NCBI RefSeq assembly: GCF_003350205.1
Contig: NZ_QLLC01000006.1
Coordinates: 1-64,000, forward strand
From: Brevundimonas bullata
Lineage (GTDB): Bacteria > Pseudomonadota > Alphaproteobacteria > Caulobacterales > Caulobacteraceae
Direction: 5' to 3'
Length of the DNA: 64,000 nucleotides
This document shows positions 1-9,056 of this stretch, in pieces. The notes beneath the pieces were generated by a model. It saw nothing but the letters and a program-made list of their open reading frames with translations. It did no database searches and had not been told where the DNA came from. Numbering within the stretch: position 1 is the first letter of the stretch; each line of letters starts with the position of its first letter. Position numbers and translations under genes: made by a program.

Positions 1-610
1 GTTGCTGGTGGCCATTGCGACCAGGGTGCGGGCGCCCGAGGCGCTGATCCTGTTCGGGGTGGCGCTGTCGAGCTTTGCGGGGGCGCTGACGGCCCTGATA
101 TTCAACCTGTCGCCGTCGCCCATCGCCTCGGCTGAGGTGATGAACTGGCTGCTGGGCTCTGTGCAGAACCGCAGCTGGATCGACGTGGCCTGGGTGTCGC
201 CGGCGCTGGCGGTGGCCGCTGTCTTTGCGGCGGGGGCGTCGCCGGGCTTGCGGATGCTGACCCTGGGCGGGGAAGCCGCGCGGGCGTCGGGTCTGTCGAT
301 GGGACGGATGCGGGTTCTGGCCTTGATCGCCTCGGCGGTAGCGGCGGGGGCGGCGGTGGCCGTGGCGGGGGTGATCGGCTTTGTCGGTCTGGCGGCGCCG
401 CATCTGGTGCGGGCGGCGGTGCGCGGTGATCCGGGGCGGCTGCTTTGGCCCTCGGCGCTGGCGGGCGGGCTGATGCTGGTGCTGGCCGATCTGGCCGCGC
501 GGCTGATGCCGACGGATCAGGAGCTGAAGCTGGGCGTGTTCACAGCCCTGGTCGGGGCGCCGCTGTTCGCCCTGATCGCCTGGCGCGCGGCGCGGGAGTG
601 GCGGCTGTGA
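1..610 (+). CDS. FecCD/BtuC-family ABC importer permease (5' end cut off)
   Basis: Inner-membrane permease of a siderophore, haem or vitamin B12 type ABC importer. Only the C-terminal 200 or so residues are present; the reading frame (bases 2-4 and on) is open at the window edge, so the start lies upstream. The fragment has several hydrophobic helices, the cytoplasmic coupling segment GEAARASGLSMGRMR (about fragment residues 90-104) and the family signature GFVGLAAPHLVRAAV (about 126-140). The stop overlaps the GTG start of the next gene, an ATPase, by four bases, so the two are translationally coupled. The substrate cannot be told from this part; iron-siderophore or cobalamin are the usual ones. 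Fold assignment is firm. Confidence 0.9.
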   Translation, partial: LLVAIATRVRAPEALILFGVALSSFAGALTALIFNLSPSPIASAEVMNWLLGSVQNRSWIDVAWVSPALAVAAVFAAGASPGLRMLTLGGEAARASGLSMGRMRVLALIASAVAAGAAVAVAGVIGFVGLAAPHLVRAAVRGDPGRLLWPSALAGGLMLVLADLAARLMPTDQELKLGVFTALVGAPLFALIAWRAAREWRL

Positions 611-1374
611 GCGCCTTGCTGGAGCTGGACGGCGTCGTGGCGCGCATCGGTGCGGCGACCGTGCTGGACGGGGTCAGCCTGTCGGTCGGGTCGGGTGAAC
701 TGGTCGCCCTGTGCGGGCCGAACGGGGCGGGCAAGTCCAGCGCCATACGCGCGGGGCTGGGACTGACGGCCTTGCACAGCGGCGTGGCGAAGCTGGGCAA
801 CGAGGATGTGCGGCGTCTGTCGGAGCGCGAACGCGGGACGCGGGCGGCCTATCTGCCGCAGGAGCGGCATACCGCGTGGAACCTGCCGGCCATCGAGGTG
901 GCGGCGCTGGGCGCGCCCTTCCTGTCAGGCGCCGAGGCGCTGGAGCGGGCGAGTGCGGCGCTGGACGAGGTCGGGGCGGCCCATCTGGCGGAACGCGGCG
1001 TGGCCGAGATGTCGGGCGGCGAGCGGGCGCGGGTGCTGCTGGCGCGGGCGCTGGTGGTTCAGGCGCCCTTGCTGCTGGCCGATGAGCCGATCGCCGGGCT
1101 GGACCCGGACGCGCAGTTGCTGGTGCTGGAGCGGCTGCGGGCGCGAGCCGATGCGGGCGGGGGCGTGCTGGTCAGCCTGCACGACCTGACGCTGGCGGCG
1201 CGGGTCGCGGACCGGGTGGTGGTGCTGGACGCCGGGCGGGTGGTCGCGGATGCGGCGCCGGTCGAGGCTCTGTCGCCGGGGGTGCTGCGGTCGGTCTTTG
1301 GTCTGGGCGGGGTTTGGGTCGAGGGACCCGACGGGCCGCTGCTGGCGGGGCGGCGGCTTTCCGGCGGCGGCTGA
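607..1374 (+). CDS. ABC importer ATP-binding protein, FecE/BtuD type
   Basis: ATPase partner of the preceding FecCD-type permease, 255 residues, cytoplasmic. The Walker A GPNGAGKSS is at about 37-45, the Q-loop YLPQE at 82-86, the ABC signature MSGGER at 135-140, Walker B LLLADE at 155-160 and the switch histidine in SLHD at about 193. I chose GTG at 607 because it gives the four-base GTGA overlap with the permease stop and because the protein then starts directly with the beta strands of the nucleotide-binding domain; a longer open frame begins at 445 but its extra 54 residues only mirror the permease gene. A repeat element starts 11 bases after the stop. Confidence 0.92.
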   Translation: MSALLELDGVVARIGAATVLDGVSLSVGSGELVALCGPNGAGKSSAIRAGLGLTALHSGVAKLGNEDVRRLSERERGTRAAYLPQERHTAWNLPAIEVAALGAPFLSGAEALERASAALDEVGAAHLAERGVAEMSGGERARVLLARALVVQAPLLLADEPIAGLDPDAQLLVLERLRARADAGGGVLVSLHDLTLAARVADRVVVLDAGRVVADAAPVEALSPGVLRSVFGLGGVWVEGPDGPLLAGRRLSGGG

Positions 1375-1384
1375 GCGGCGGGCT

Positions 1385-1429
1385 GATTGCACTGTGCGGC
1401 GAAAAAAACAGTGCAATTGGTGCAATGGG
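1385..1429 (+). repeat. 45-base hairpin repeat, copy 1
   Basis: The arms ATTGCACTG (1386-1394) and CAGTGCAAT (1409-1417) pair perfectly around a 14-base loop that ends in seven A residues; a second ATTGCAC unit in inverted sense follows. A 29-base block (1401-1429) recurs exactly, on the other strand, at 56886-56914, and the outer GATTGCAC is also kept there. Both copies lie at the 3' end of an ABC ATPase gene. Read on the minus strand the hairpin is followed by a run of seven T, so it could stop transcription in that direction. Function unknown. Confidence 0.7.
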
Positions 1430-1441
1430 CCGCCCTGCCAC

Positions 1442-1551
1442 GCCGTCATTCTCGGGCTTGACCCGAGGATCGGACGGTCCGCCTGCGCGACCTTGGCGAG
1501 GGTGAGCGCGCCCTTGCGCTCGATCCTCGGGTCAAGCCCGAGGATGACGGC
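1442..1551. repeat. Intergenic inverted repeat with 31-base arms
   Basis: The arms at 1442-1472 and 1521-1551 are reverse complements with one mismatch, and each arm carries its own small palindrome (CTCGGG-N5-CCCGAG). The look is that of the dispersed palindromic elements common between genes in alphaproteobacteria. It lies between the convergent ABC ATPase gene and the lytic transglycosylase gene. The remainder of this gap (1553-1771) shows no gene or site that I can support. Confidence 0.7.
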
Positions 1552-1771
1552 ATTTGGGGAAGCGGGATCAGGTTGAGGGTATCGCTAGAGCGGCGTCGGA
1601 GGTTTCGCTGCAATGTCAAAGACCGGGAAGGCGATCCTAGCCCGGGTTCTGAGTGCGGCGCGCTGAAGGCTGGAAATGGGGCTGGAACGCCCGCCGTGGC
1701 TGGATCGGGCCTGCTGAAGATAAAAAGATGGCGGTCGCCCCTCTCGTGATCCGAAAGGGGCGATGCGCGCG

Positions 1772-3820
1772 TTACGGCTGATAGGAACGCGGGCCGCTGT
1801 TGGGCGGGGTGCCGCGGGCTAGGTCGGCGGACGGCGTCAGCGGGGCCGAGCCGCCGTTCAGGCGGGCCCGATAGACCTGCATGTTTTCCATCACCCGCAT
1901 CATGTAGTTGCGCGTCTCGGTGAAGGGCGCGCATTCGATGAAGTCGATGGGATCGACCTGCTGGCTGCGCGGGTCGCCGCAGCGGGCCACCCATTGCGGC
2001 GGACGGGCGGGACCGGCGTTGTAGCCGACCGTCGCCAGCAGGGGCGAACCGCCGAAGTTGTTGGTCAGTTCCGCCAGATGATAGCTGCCCAGACGCATGT
2101 TGACGTCGGGGTCCCACAGTTGATCCGGCGAGAAGGGGAGGCCCATGCGGCGGGCTACGCCCTGGGCCGTGGCGGGCAGGAACTGCATCATGCCGCGTGC
2201 ATCCGCCCCGGAGCGCGCCATGGGATCGAAGCTGGATTCCTGGCGCGTGATGGCCAGGGTGAACTCCAGCGGCGCCGCGCCCGAGGTCTGGGGCGGGATG
2301 CGCACCGGATACATGCGTTCAGGCATGACGAAGCCGCGCTGGCTGGCGGCGCGACCGACCATCATCGAGCCGAACTGGTCGCCATAGCCCTGCATCAGGT
2401 CGAACAGCTGCGACAGGTCGTAGGGCGAGGGCAGGGTGTCGTCGAGGTGATAGGCGAAGACCCGCATCAGGGTCTTTTCACCCGCCGCGCCCAGGATGCG
2501 GGTGGCGCGGACGACCTCATTGCTCTCGAAGCGGTTGACGTCCTCCGGCGTCGGGGCGGGTTCGCCGGGCAGGGTCAGGGTGGTGATCCCGGCCTTTTCG
2601 GCGGCGAGCTGGCCGTAGAAGGTCTGCCAGTGCTCCGCGCCCGCCTGATACCAGCGTTGGGCGCCCGCGCGGTCGCCGCGGGCCTCGGCGGCGCGGCCCA
2701 GCCAGTAGAGGGCGCGCCCCTGGGTGATCGGGGTGGAGGAGCTGTTGCGCAGGACCTCGAAGTGTTGGGCCGCGGTCGCGGGGTCGTTCAGCTTGGTCAG
2801 GGCGACCCAGCCGGCGAAGAACTCGGCGTCCACCTTGCGCTCGCCCGCGGGGAAGCCGTGGCCGTTCATGGCGGCGTAGGCGGCGCGGGGGTCGCCCTGT
2901 TGCAGGGCGTCGAGGAAGTAGTTGCGGCGCTCGCTCCACAGGGTGTCCTGGCCTTCCTTGTGCGAGGGGGCGGGGGGCAGGGCGGACAGCAGGGGGAAGG
3001 CCTCTGACTGGCGACCGGCCGAGCGCAGCAGGCGTGCGCGCTCCAGCACTACGGCCGGGTCATTGGCGACAGCGGGGCTGAGGCCGGCCACGAGGGCGTC
3101 GGGAGAATAGGCGGTGCGCAGGGCCATGACGGCGTTGGCGACGGCCTGACGGTCGGCGGGGACCATATAGACCATGGCGCGGGTCGCCGGGCCGTGCGGA
3201 CCGAGCAGCAGCATGTTCAGCCGGGCGACATGATCGTCGGCGTTCAGCCATCCACCCCAGCGGTTGGCGATCGTGGATTGCTGCGCTTCTTCGAACGAAC
3301 GGGTGCGCCACCAGTCGCGGATCAGGGCCTGGGCTTCGCGGCGCTGGCCTTTTTGCTCCAGGGCGCCGGCCAGGGCGATTGCGCCCTCGGCGGTCGTCGG
3401 GGCCGCGCCGTTGAAGAAGGCCAGAACTGCGTCCGGCGAGGCGTTTGCCATGCCCAGGGCGCGCTCGCCCGCCGCCCGGCGCGAATCACCGCGCGGCCAG
3501 TTGGCGAGGTCGGTTTGGGCGCGGGCCAGATCGGTGAAGGACAGTTGCTTGTCCGAAGTGTCGACCAGGGCCCATTCGACCAGCTTCCTCGCCGTGGGGT
3601 CGGAAATACGGCTCATGATCGACTGCGTGCCGATCACGTCACGGGCGCGGGCCGAGGCCAGACCTTGCTGGAACAGGGCCATGTCCTGGCCGCTGATGAC
3701 GCCGTTCTGGCTGGAGGCATAGGGCGCAGGCGTGCTGTTCAGCACGTCCTGGGTTGGCGGAGTCAGAATCGCCAGGGCGGCGGCCACGGTCGTCGCGATC
3801 ATCAGATGTCCGATCCTCAT
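1772..3820 (-). CDS. Soluble lytic murein transglycosylase (Slt70-like)
   Basis: Periplasmic enzyme that cleaves the MurNAc-GlcNAc bond of peptidoglycan to form 1,6-anhydro-MurNAc. At 682 residues it matches the Slt family. An N-terminal signal segment (about residues 1-22) is followed by a long alpha-helical superhelix of TPR-like repeats, then the C-terminal SLT domain from about 515. The catalytic glutamate is in ITRQESSFDP (E528), followed by GADARGMMQFLPATA and VGYNAGPARP, the classical SLT motifs. It is transcribed divergently from dapA with 98 bases between them. The anhydro-sugar it makes is the substrate of AnmK, encoded near 11.8 kb, after removal of the peptide. Confidence 0.93.
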   Translation of the reverse strand: MRIGHLMIATTVAAALAILTPPTQDVLNSTPAPYASSQNGVISGQDMALFQQGLASARARDVIGTQSIMSRISDPTARKLVEWALVDTSDKQLSFTDLARAQTDLANWPRGDSRRAAGERALGMANASPDAVLAFFNGAAPTTAEGAIALAGALEQKGQRREAQALIRDWWRTRSFEEAQQSTIANRWGGWLNADDHVARLNMLLLGPHGPATRAMVYMVPADRQAVANAVMALRTAYSPDALVAGLSPAVANDPAVVLERARLLRSAGRQSEAFPLLSALPPAPSHKEGQDTLWSERRNYFLDALQQGDPRAAYAAMNGHGFPAGERKVDAEFFAGWVALTKLNDPATAAQHFEVLRNSSSTPITQGRALYWLGRAAEARGDRAGAQRWYQAGAEHWQTFYGQLAAEKAGITTLTLPGEPAPTPEDVNRFESNEVVRATRILGAAGEKTLMRVFAYHLDDTLPSPYDLSQLFDLMQGYGDQFGSMMVGRAASQRGFVMPERMYPVRIPPQTSGAAPLEFTLAITRQESSFDPMARSGADARGMMQFLPATAQGVARRMGLPFSPDQLWDPDVNMRLGSYHLAELTNNFGGSPLLATVGYNAGPARPPQWVARCGDPRSQQVDPIDFIECAPFTETRNYMMRVMENMQVYRARLNGGSAPLTPSADLARGTPPNSGPRSYQP

Positions 3821-3918
3821 TCATCACTGGTTGCGGCCGAGCGGCGAGCAACCTACGCTCTCTGCCTCTTCAAAAGGGCGGCGTGCCGCCCGAAACTCCG
3901 CGCAGGTAACTTGTTTCA

Positions 3919-4803
3919 ATGACCGCCCCCTTGTTCAAGGGCGTGATCACCGCCTTGATCACACCTCTTCGTGACGGAAACGTGGACGAAGGGGCTTTTG
4001 AAAAACTCCTGGAACGCCAGATCGCTGCCGGCGTCCATGGCGTGGTCCCTGTCGGCACGACGGGGGAGAGCGCCACCTTGCGCATGGACGAGCACAAGCG
4101 GGTGATCGAGCAGTGCGTGAACATCGCCGCGGGCCGCGTGCGCGTGATCGCCGGCGCCGGATCGAACGCCACCCATGAGGCCATCGAGCTTTCGGCCTTC
4201 GCCAAGCAGGTCGGGGCTGATGCGACCCTGGTGGTGACGCCCTATTACAACAAGCCGTCTCAGGAAGGCATGATCGCCCACTTCGAGGCGATTTCTGACG
4301 CCGTTCAGATTCCCATGATCCTCTACAACGTGCCGAGCCGTTGCGGGGTTGATCTGTCGAACGAGGCGGTCGCGCACCTGGCGAACAATCCGAACATCGT
4401 CGGCATCAAGGACGCGACCAGCGATATCTCGCGGGTCAGCTGGATGCGCAGCCATATCAACGGACCGTTCGACCTGATCAGCGGCGACGACGCCACCTGG
4501 CTGGGCTATGCCGCCAGCGGGGGCGTGGGCGTGATTTCGGTGACGTCCAATGTCGCGCCGGAAGCCATGGTCGCCATGTATGACGCGGTTGCGGCGGGCG
4601 ACTACGCGACGGCGCGGACCTGGCAGGACCGTCTGATCAGCCTGCACAAGGCCCTGTTCCTCGACAACTCGCCGTCGCCGGCCAAGTACGCCCTGGCGAA
4701 GCTGGGCCTGTGCAGCGAGGAAGTCCGCCTGCCGCTGTCGCTGACCCGCGACGCCGTCAAGCCGCAGATCGACCAGGCCATGGCGGAAGCCGGGGTTAGC
4801 TGA
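3919..4803 (+). CDS. dapA: 4-hydroxy-tetrahydrodipicolinate synthase
   Basis: Condenses pyruvate with aspartate semialdehyde, the first committed step towards diaminopimelate and lysine. The protein is 294 residues, normal for the family. Visible landmarks are [10 protein letters not shown] (45-54), the catalytic tyrosine in LYNVPSR (Y136, with R141 for the carboxylate) and the Schiff-base lysine in GIKDATSD (K164). The stop TGA shares one base with the ATG of smpB (TGATG), so the two are one operon; PBP1A follows closely, which fits the shared need for diaminopimelate in the wall. Confidence 0.96.
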   Translation: MTAPLFKGVITALITPLRDGNVDEGAFEKLLERQIAAGVHGVVPVGTTGESATLRMDEHKRVIEQCVNIAAGRVRVIAGAGSNATHEAIELSAFAKQVGADATLVVTPYYNKPSQEGMIAHFEAISDAVQIPMILYNVPSRCGVDLSNEAVAHLANNPNIVGIKDATSDISRVSWMRSHINGPFDLISGDDATWLGYAASGGVGVISVTSNVAPEAMVAMYDAVAAGDYATARTWQDRLISLHKALFLDNSPSPAKYALAKLGLCSEEVRLPLSLTRDAVKPQIDQAMAEAGVS

Positions 4804-5270
4804 TGTCCGCTGATGCGCCCAAGAAGGTGATCGCCGAGAACCGGCGCGCGCGCTTCGACTATTTCCTTGAGGACTATATCGAGGCCGGAATCCAGCTGCT
4901 GGGGACCGAGATCAAGGCGCTGCGCGACGGTCGGGCCAATATCGCCGAAAGCTATGCGGCGGTGGAGGGGCGCGAGATCGTCCTGATCAACTCGGACATT
5001 CCGCCCTACAAGCAGGCCAATCGCTTCAATCACGAGCCGCGCCGCCACCGGAAGCTGCTGCTGCACCGCAAGCAGATCGACAAGCTGATCGGCGCCGTCC
5101 AGCGTGATGGACGGACCATCATTCCGGTCCGGCTGTACCTGAACGAAAAAGGCAAGGCCAAGCTGGAGATCGCTCTGGCCAAGGGCAAGAAGCTGCACGA
5201 CAAGCGCGAGGCCTCGGCTGAGCGCGACTGGCAGCGCGACAAGGCCCGCCTGATGCGCGACAAGGGCTGA
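4803..5270 (+). CDS. smpB: SsrA-binding protein SmpB
   Basis: Binds tmRNA and carries it to stalled ribosomes for trans-translation. 155 residues, with the usual beginning ([13 protein letters not shown]), the core motif [14 protein letters not shown] at about 38-51 and the basic C-terminal tail [20 protein letters not shown] that enters the mRNA channel. The start overlaps the dapA stop by one base. The dapA-smpB order is common in alphaproteobacteria. No ssrA gene is seen in this window. Confidence 0.96.
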   Translation: MSADAPKKVIAENRRARFDYFLEDYIEAGIQLLGTEIKALRDGRANIAESYAAVEGREIVLINSDIPPYKQANRFNHEPRRHRKLLLHRKQIDKLIGAVQRDGRTIIPVRLYLNEKGKAKLEIALAKGKKLHDKREASAERDWQRDKARLMRDKG

Positions 5271-5347
5271 GTTTGCGGTACCGCTTTGCGGCGGGACCGA
5301 CGCGCGATAAACGACGATTTCATGGGGCGCGTCTTGCGGAGTTCACG

Positions 5348-7759
5348 GTGAAGATAGCCGAACGCTGGTTCGTTATGGCGGGCGTCGCCTTGCTTGGCGG
5401 CATCGCTCTGGCCGGGCTGGTCGTGGCCGTCTATGCGGCCTGGGTTCTGCATGACATGCCGGATGCGTCCGAGCTGGCGGACTATCGCCCGGCGACGGCC
5501 ACGCGCGTCTTTGCGGGCGACGGGACCCTGATAGGCGAATTCTCGGACGAACGCCGAATCTACGTCACCTATGACCAGGTGCCGGAGCAGGTGATCCACG
5601 CCTTCCTGGCCGCTGAAGACAGCCACTTCTTCCAGCACGGCGGCATAGACGTGTCCGGCATCGGCCGGGCCATGTTCAAGAACGTCTTCAATGTCGTGTC
5701 GGGGCGGCGGCTGGAGGGCGGTTCGACCATCACCCAACAGGTGGCCAAGAACGTCCTGCTGACCAACGAATCCAGCCTGAACCGCAAGCTGAAAGAGGCG
5801 ATTCTTTCGAGCCGTCTTGAAGCGACCCTGACCAAGGAGCAGATCCTTGAGCTGTATTTGAACGAGATCTACCTCGGCTATCGCTCCTATGGCGTGGCCT
5901 CGGCGGCCTACAACTATTTCGGCAAGTCGCTGAATCAGCTGACGCCGGATGAGGCGGCCTTCCTGGCGGCCCTGCCCAAGGGGCCGAACAACTATAATCC
6001 GAAACGCCACCCCGAGGCCGCCAAGGGCCGCCTCGACTGGGTTCTGGGCGAGATGGCCGACAACAAGTGGCTGTCGCAGGAAGAGTTGGCGACGGCCCTG
6101 GCGCGGCCGCTGAACACCCGTGCGGCGCCGCGTCGGGCCGAATACGCCGACGCCGACTTCTTCGTCGAGGAGGCGCGCCGTCGCGCCATCGGCCTGTTCG
6201 GTCAGGAAGAGGTCAACCGCGGCGGCTATTACCTGCGCACGACGCTGGACCCCAAGCTGCAGTCCGCCGCGCGCGATGCCCTGATGAACGGCCTGGAACG
6301 CTATGACCGCCGCCACGGCTGGCGCGGCGCCTGGGGCACGACCGATTTCGCACCGGGCTGGCAGGCCGCCGCCCTGAAGAAGAACACCCCGCCGGAACGC
6401 CGCACCTGGCAAGCCGCCGCCGTCGAAAGCGTCAGCGGCAACAATGTGCGCGTCCGTTCGGCCAAGGATGACCGCACGGGTTCGCTGATCGTATCCGACG
6501 CCGCCTGGGCCAACGCCAACCGTCCGCTGAAGCGCGGCGACCTGATCTTTGTCGAACCGCAAGGCGGCCAGTATGCGCTGAAGCAGGTGCCGGCGGTGAA
6601 CGGCGCCCTGGTGGCCATCGAGCCGCAGTCGGGCCGGGTCCTGGCCATGGTCGGCGGCTATTCCTACGCCCTGTCCAGCTTCAACCGCGCGACCCAGGCC
6701 AAGCGTCAGCCGGGCTCGGCCTACAAGCCCTTCGTCTATGCGGCGGCGCTGGAGGGGGACTTCAACCCGGCCAGCATCGTTCTGGACGCCCCGATCAGCT
6801 TCCCCGGCGGCGCCAACGGCGGTCGCTGGACGCCTGAGAACTACAGCCGTCAGTACTATGGCCCCCAGACCGTTCGTCGCGGGCTGGAGCTGTCGCGCAA
6901 CGTCATGACCGTGCGTCTGGCCCAGGCGGTAGGTATGAGGAACATCGTCGATCTGTCCAAGAAGATGGGCGTGGTCGACGACATGTCGCCTAACCTGGCT
7001 ATGTCGCTGGGGGCAGGGGAGACGACGCCCTATCGCATCACCGCCGCCTACGCCGCCTTCGTCAACGGCGGTCGCCGGGTCGATCCCTATTTGATCGAGA
7101 TGGTGCAGGACCGGAACGGCCAGACCATCCACCGCGCCGACCGTCGCCAGTGCCGCGACTGCGGCCGGGGCTTCAGCGGCCAGGAGTCGCCGCGTCTGCA
7201 GGATCGCGGGACCCAGGTCATCGACCCGATCACCGCCTATCAGATGAGCTCCATGCTGGAAGGCGTCATCCAGCGCGGCACCGGGGCCGGGGCGCGCAGC
7301 CTGGGTCCCTGGGTTGGCGGCAAGACCGGCACCACCAACGAATACCGCTCGGCCTGGTTCGTCGGCTTCTCCAGCGACATCGTGGTCGGCGTCTTCGTCG
7401 GCTTTGACGACAACCGCTCGCTCGGCGGCGGCGAGGCCGGTGCGGCGACCGCGGTGCCGATCTTCACCGACTTCATGACGGTCGCCCTGAAGGAACGCCC
7501 CGCGCGGCCCTTCGTGCGCCCCAAGAACGCCGTCTTCCGCACGGTCAACGGCATCGAGGAAGCCTTCCGTCCGGGCACTGAGCGTCAGATCCGTGAAGAG
7601 GCGCCGCGTCCGGTTCAGCCAGTGGGTCCGCAGAACTATAACGACGTGATCCGCCGCGAGCAGGAAGCTGCGCAGGCCCCTGCGGCCGCGGCGCCGGCGG
7701 TCGTCGCGCCCCCGCCGCCGAAGAAGCAGCCCGCCGAGGACTTGAGCGGGCTCTATTGA
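5348..7759 (+). CDS. mrcA: Penicillin-binding protein 1A, bifunctional transglycosylase/transpeptidase
   Basis: Class A PBP that polymerises and cross-links peptidoglycan. 803 residues from GTG 5348, chosen because GGAG lies six bases upstream; the frame is open back to TTG 5273 but lacks a ribosome site there. One membrane anchor at about 8-31 is followed by the GT51 glycosyltransferase domain with AAEDSHFFQHGGID (E90 catalytic) and EGGSTITQQVAKN, then an OB-like insert and the transpeptidase domain with the nucleophile in GSAYKPF (S457), LSRNVM as the SxN motif and GGKTGTTNEY (K659). The C-terminus is rich in Ala and Pro. An intrinsic terminator follows at 7783. Confidence 0.95.
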   Translation: MKIAERWFVMAGVALLGGIALAGLVVAVYAAWVLHDMPDASELADYRPATATRVFAGDGTLIGEFSDERRIYVTYDQVPEQVIHAFLAAEDSHFFQHGGIDVSGIGRAMFKNVFNVVSGRRLEGGSTITQQVAKNVLLTNESSLNRKLKEAILSSRLEATLTKEQILELYLNEIYLGYRSYGVASAAYNYFGKSLNQLTPDEAAFLAALPKGPNNYNPKRHPEAAKGRLDWVLGEMADNKWLSQEELATALARPLNTRAAPRRAEYADADFFVEEARRRAIGLFGQEEVNRGGYYLRTTLDPKLQSAARDALMNGLERYDRRHGWRGAWGTTDFAPGWQAAALKKNTPPERRTWQAAAVESVSGNNVRVRSAKDDRTGSLIVSDAAWANANRPLKRGDLIFVEPQGGQYALKQVPAVNGALVAIEPQSGRVLAMVGGYSYALSSFNRATQAKRQPGSAYKPFVYAAALEGDFNPASIVLDAPISFPGGANGGRWTPENYSRQYYGPQTVRRGLELSRNVMTVRLAQAVGMRNIVDLSKKMGVVDDMSPNLAMSLGAGETTPYRITAAYAAFVNGGRRVDPYLIEMVQDRNGQTIHRADRRQCRDCGRGFSGQESPRLQDRGTQVIDPITAYQMSSMLEGVIQRGTGAGARSLGPWVGGKTGTTNEYRSAWFVGFSSDIVVGVFVGFDDNRSLGGGEAGAATAVPIFTDFMTVALKERPARPFVRPKNAVFRTVNGIEEAFRPGTERQIREEAPRPVQPVGPQNYNDVIRREQEAAQAPAAAAPAVVAPPPPKKQPAEDLSGLY

Positions 7760-7782
7760 ACCTCTAGTTAGGCCCATTAATC

Positions 7783-7816
7783 CGGCGCGCCTGTTCGCAG
7801 GCGCGCCGTTTATTTT
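7783..7816 (+). terminator. Intrinsic terminator after mrcA
   Basis: Perfect 11-base stem (7783-7793 with 7798-7808) closed by a TTCG tetraloop and followed by TTTATTTT. It ends the dapA-smpB-mrcA unit before prfB. Confidence 0.9.
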
Positions 7817-7889
7817 CGTTGCTTTCCCTATCGGTCCGCACGCGGTGCGGCCCTGCTTAAGGGAAGGCGTTGTTTCGCAGGAGATTGCG

Positions 7890-9006
7890 ATGAGACCGGA
7901 TGTCGAGGCCATGAAGGCCGACATCGAGCAGAGCGCCGCTCTGCTCAGGAGGCGTCTTTGACTGGGATGTCTCGCTTCGAAAACTGGATGAGCTGAACGC
8001 TCGGGTCGAAGATCCGACCCTTTGGGACAACCCGGAACAGGCCCAGGCCGTCAGCCGCGATCGCTCGCGTCTGGAAGCCCAGATCAACAGCGTCCGTGAA
8101 CTGGAAAGCGCCCTGGAAGAGGGCGTCATGCTGGCTGAAATGGCCGATGAAGAGGGCGACGAGGCCACCCTCGAGGAGGCTCGTGAACAGCTGCGCGCCG
8201 TGAAGGAACGCGCCGCGCGCGCCGAACTGGAAGCCCTGCTGTCCGGCGAGGCCGACGGCAACGACGCCTATCTGGAAGTGAACTCCGGCGCCGGCGGCAC
8301 CGAGTCCAACGACTGGGCCGGGATGTTGCTGCGCATGTACTCACGCTGGGCCAAGGCCCACGGCTATGAGGTCACGATCGAGGCCATGGAAGAGGGTGAA
8401 CAGGCGGGGGTCAAGTCGGCCACCATCCTGATCGAGGGACCCAACGCCTATGGCTGGCTGAAGTCGGAATCGGGCGTGCACCGCCTGGTCCGCATCAGCC
8501 CCTATGACGCGGCGGCCAAGCGGCACACCAGCTTCGCCTCTATCGGCGTCTCGCCGGTCGTGGACGATACGATTGAGATCGACATCAACCCGTCGGACGT
8601 GCGCACCGACACCTATCGCGCGTCCGGCGCGGGCGGTCAGCACATCAACAAGACCGACTCGGCGGTGCGACTGACGCACATTCCGACCAATACGGTTGTG
8701 GCCTGTCAGGCCGGTCGTTCGCAGCACCAGAACCGCGACATGGCGTGGAAGATGCTGCGAGCCCGTCTGTACGAACTGGAGCTGCAGAAGCGCGAGGCGG
8801 CGGCTCAGGCCCTGGCGGACGCCAAGACGGACATCGGCTGGGGACACCAGATCCGATCCTACGTCCTGCAGCCCTATCAGATGGTGAAGGACCTGCGGAC
8901 CGAGGTCGAGACTTCGGATACGCAAGGGGTTCTGGACGGCGATCTGGACGCCTTCATGGGCGCCGCCCTGGCGGCCCGGGTCGGCGAGACCCGCGACGGG
9001 AACTAA
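7890..9006 (+). CDS. prfB: Peptide chain release factor 2, with programmed +1 frameshift
   Basis: RF2 recognises UGA and UAA and releases the peptide. The gene is split over two frames: ATG 7890 opens a 23-codon segment that runs to CTT TGA (7956-7961), and the protein continues in the +1 frame from GAC 7960 to TAA 9006, giving 371 residues. The internal Shine-Dalgarno AGGAGG (7947-7952) and CTTTGAC form the classic RF2 autoregulatory slippage site: low RF2 lets the UGA be skipped. The peptidyl-hydrolase motif [10 protein letters not shown] is present. The stop-recognition tripeptide reads SPY (in [10 protein letters not shown]) instead of SPF; I believe this is usual in alphaproteobacteria. 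Joined coordinates are needed for correct translation. Confidence 0.95.
7945..7962 (+). promoter_or_regulatory. RF2 programmed frameshift signal
   Basis: AGGAGG, three bases, then CTT TGA C. This is the same arrangement as in Escherichia coli prfB, where the SD-like element pairs with 16S rRNA and pushes the ribosome +1 at the in-frame UGA. Confidence 0.93.
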
Positions 9007-9010
9007 AAAA

Positions 9011-9036
9011 GGGGCGGCCTGCGGGCCGCCCCTTTT
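9011..9036. terminator. Bidirectional terminator between prfB and bactofilin gene
   Basis: Stem GGGGCGGCC/GGCCGCCCC (9011-9019 with 9024-9032) flanked by six A on the left and TTTT on the right, so it can serve both convergent genes. Confidence 0.85.
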
Positions 9037-9056
9037 CATATGTGCGAGGCGCCGGA

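Noticed and set aside
1250-1576. Plus-strand ORF ending in the repeat-containing gap after the first ABC ATPase
   Set aside because: Its first part is out of frame with the ATPase gene and the rest translates repeat DNA.
5030-7924. 964-codon open frame on the minus strand opposite smpB, mrcA and the prfB start
   Set aside because: It is the antisense shadow of well-recognised genes in G+C-rich DNA; its translation has no domain and is dominated by Arg/Gly/Ala/Val runs.
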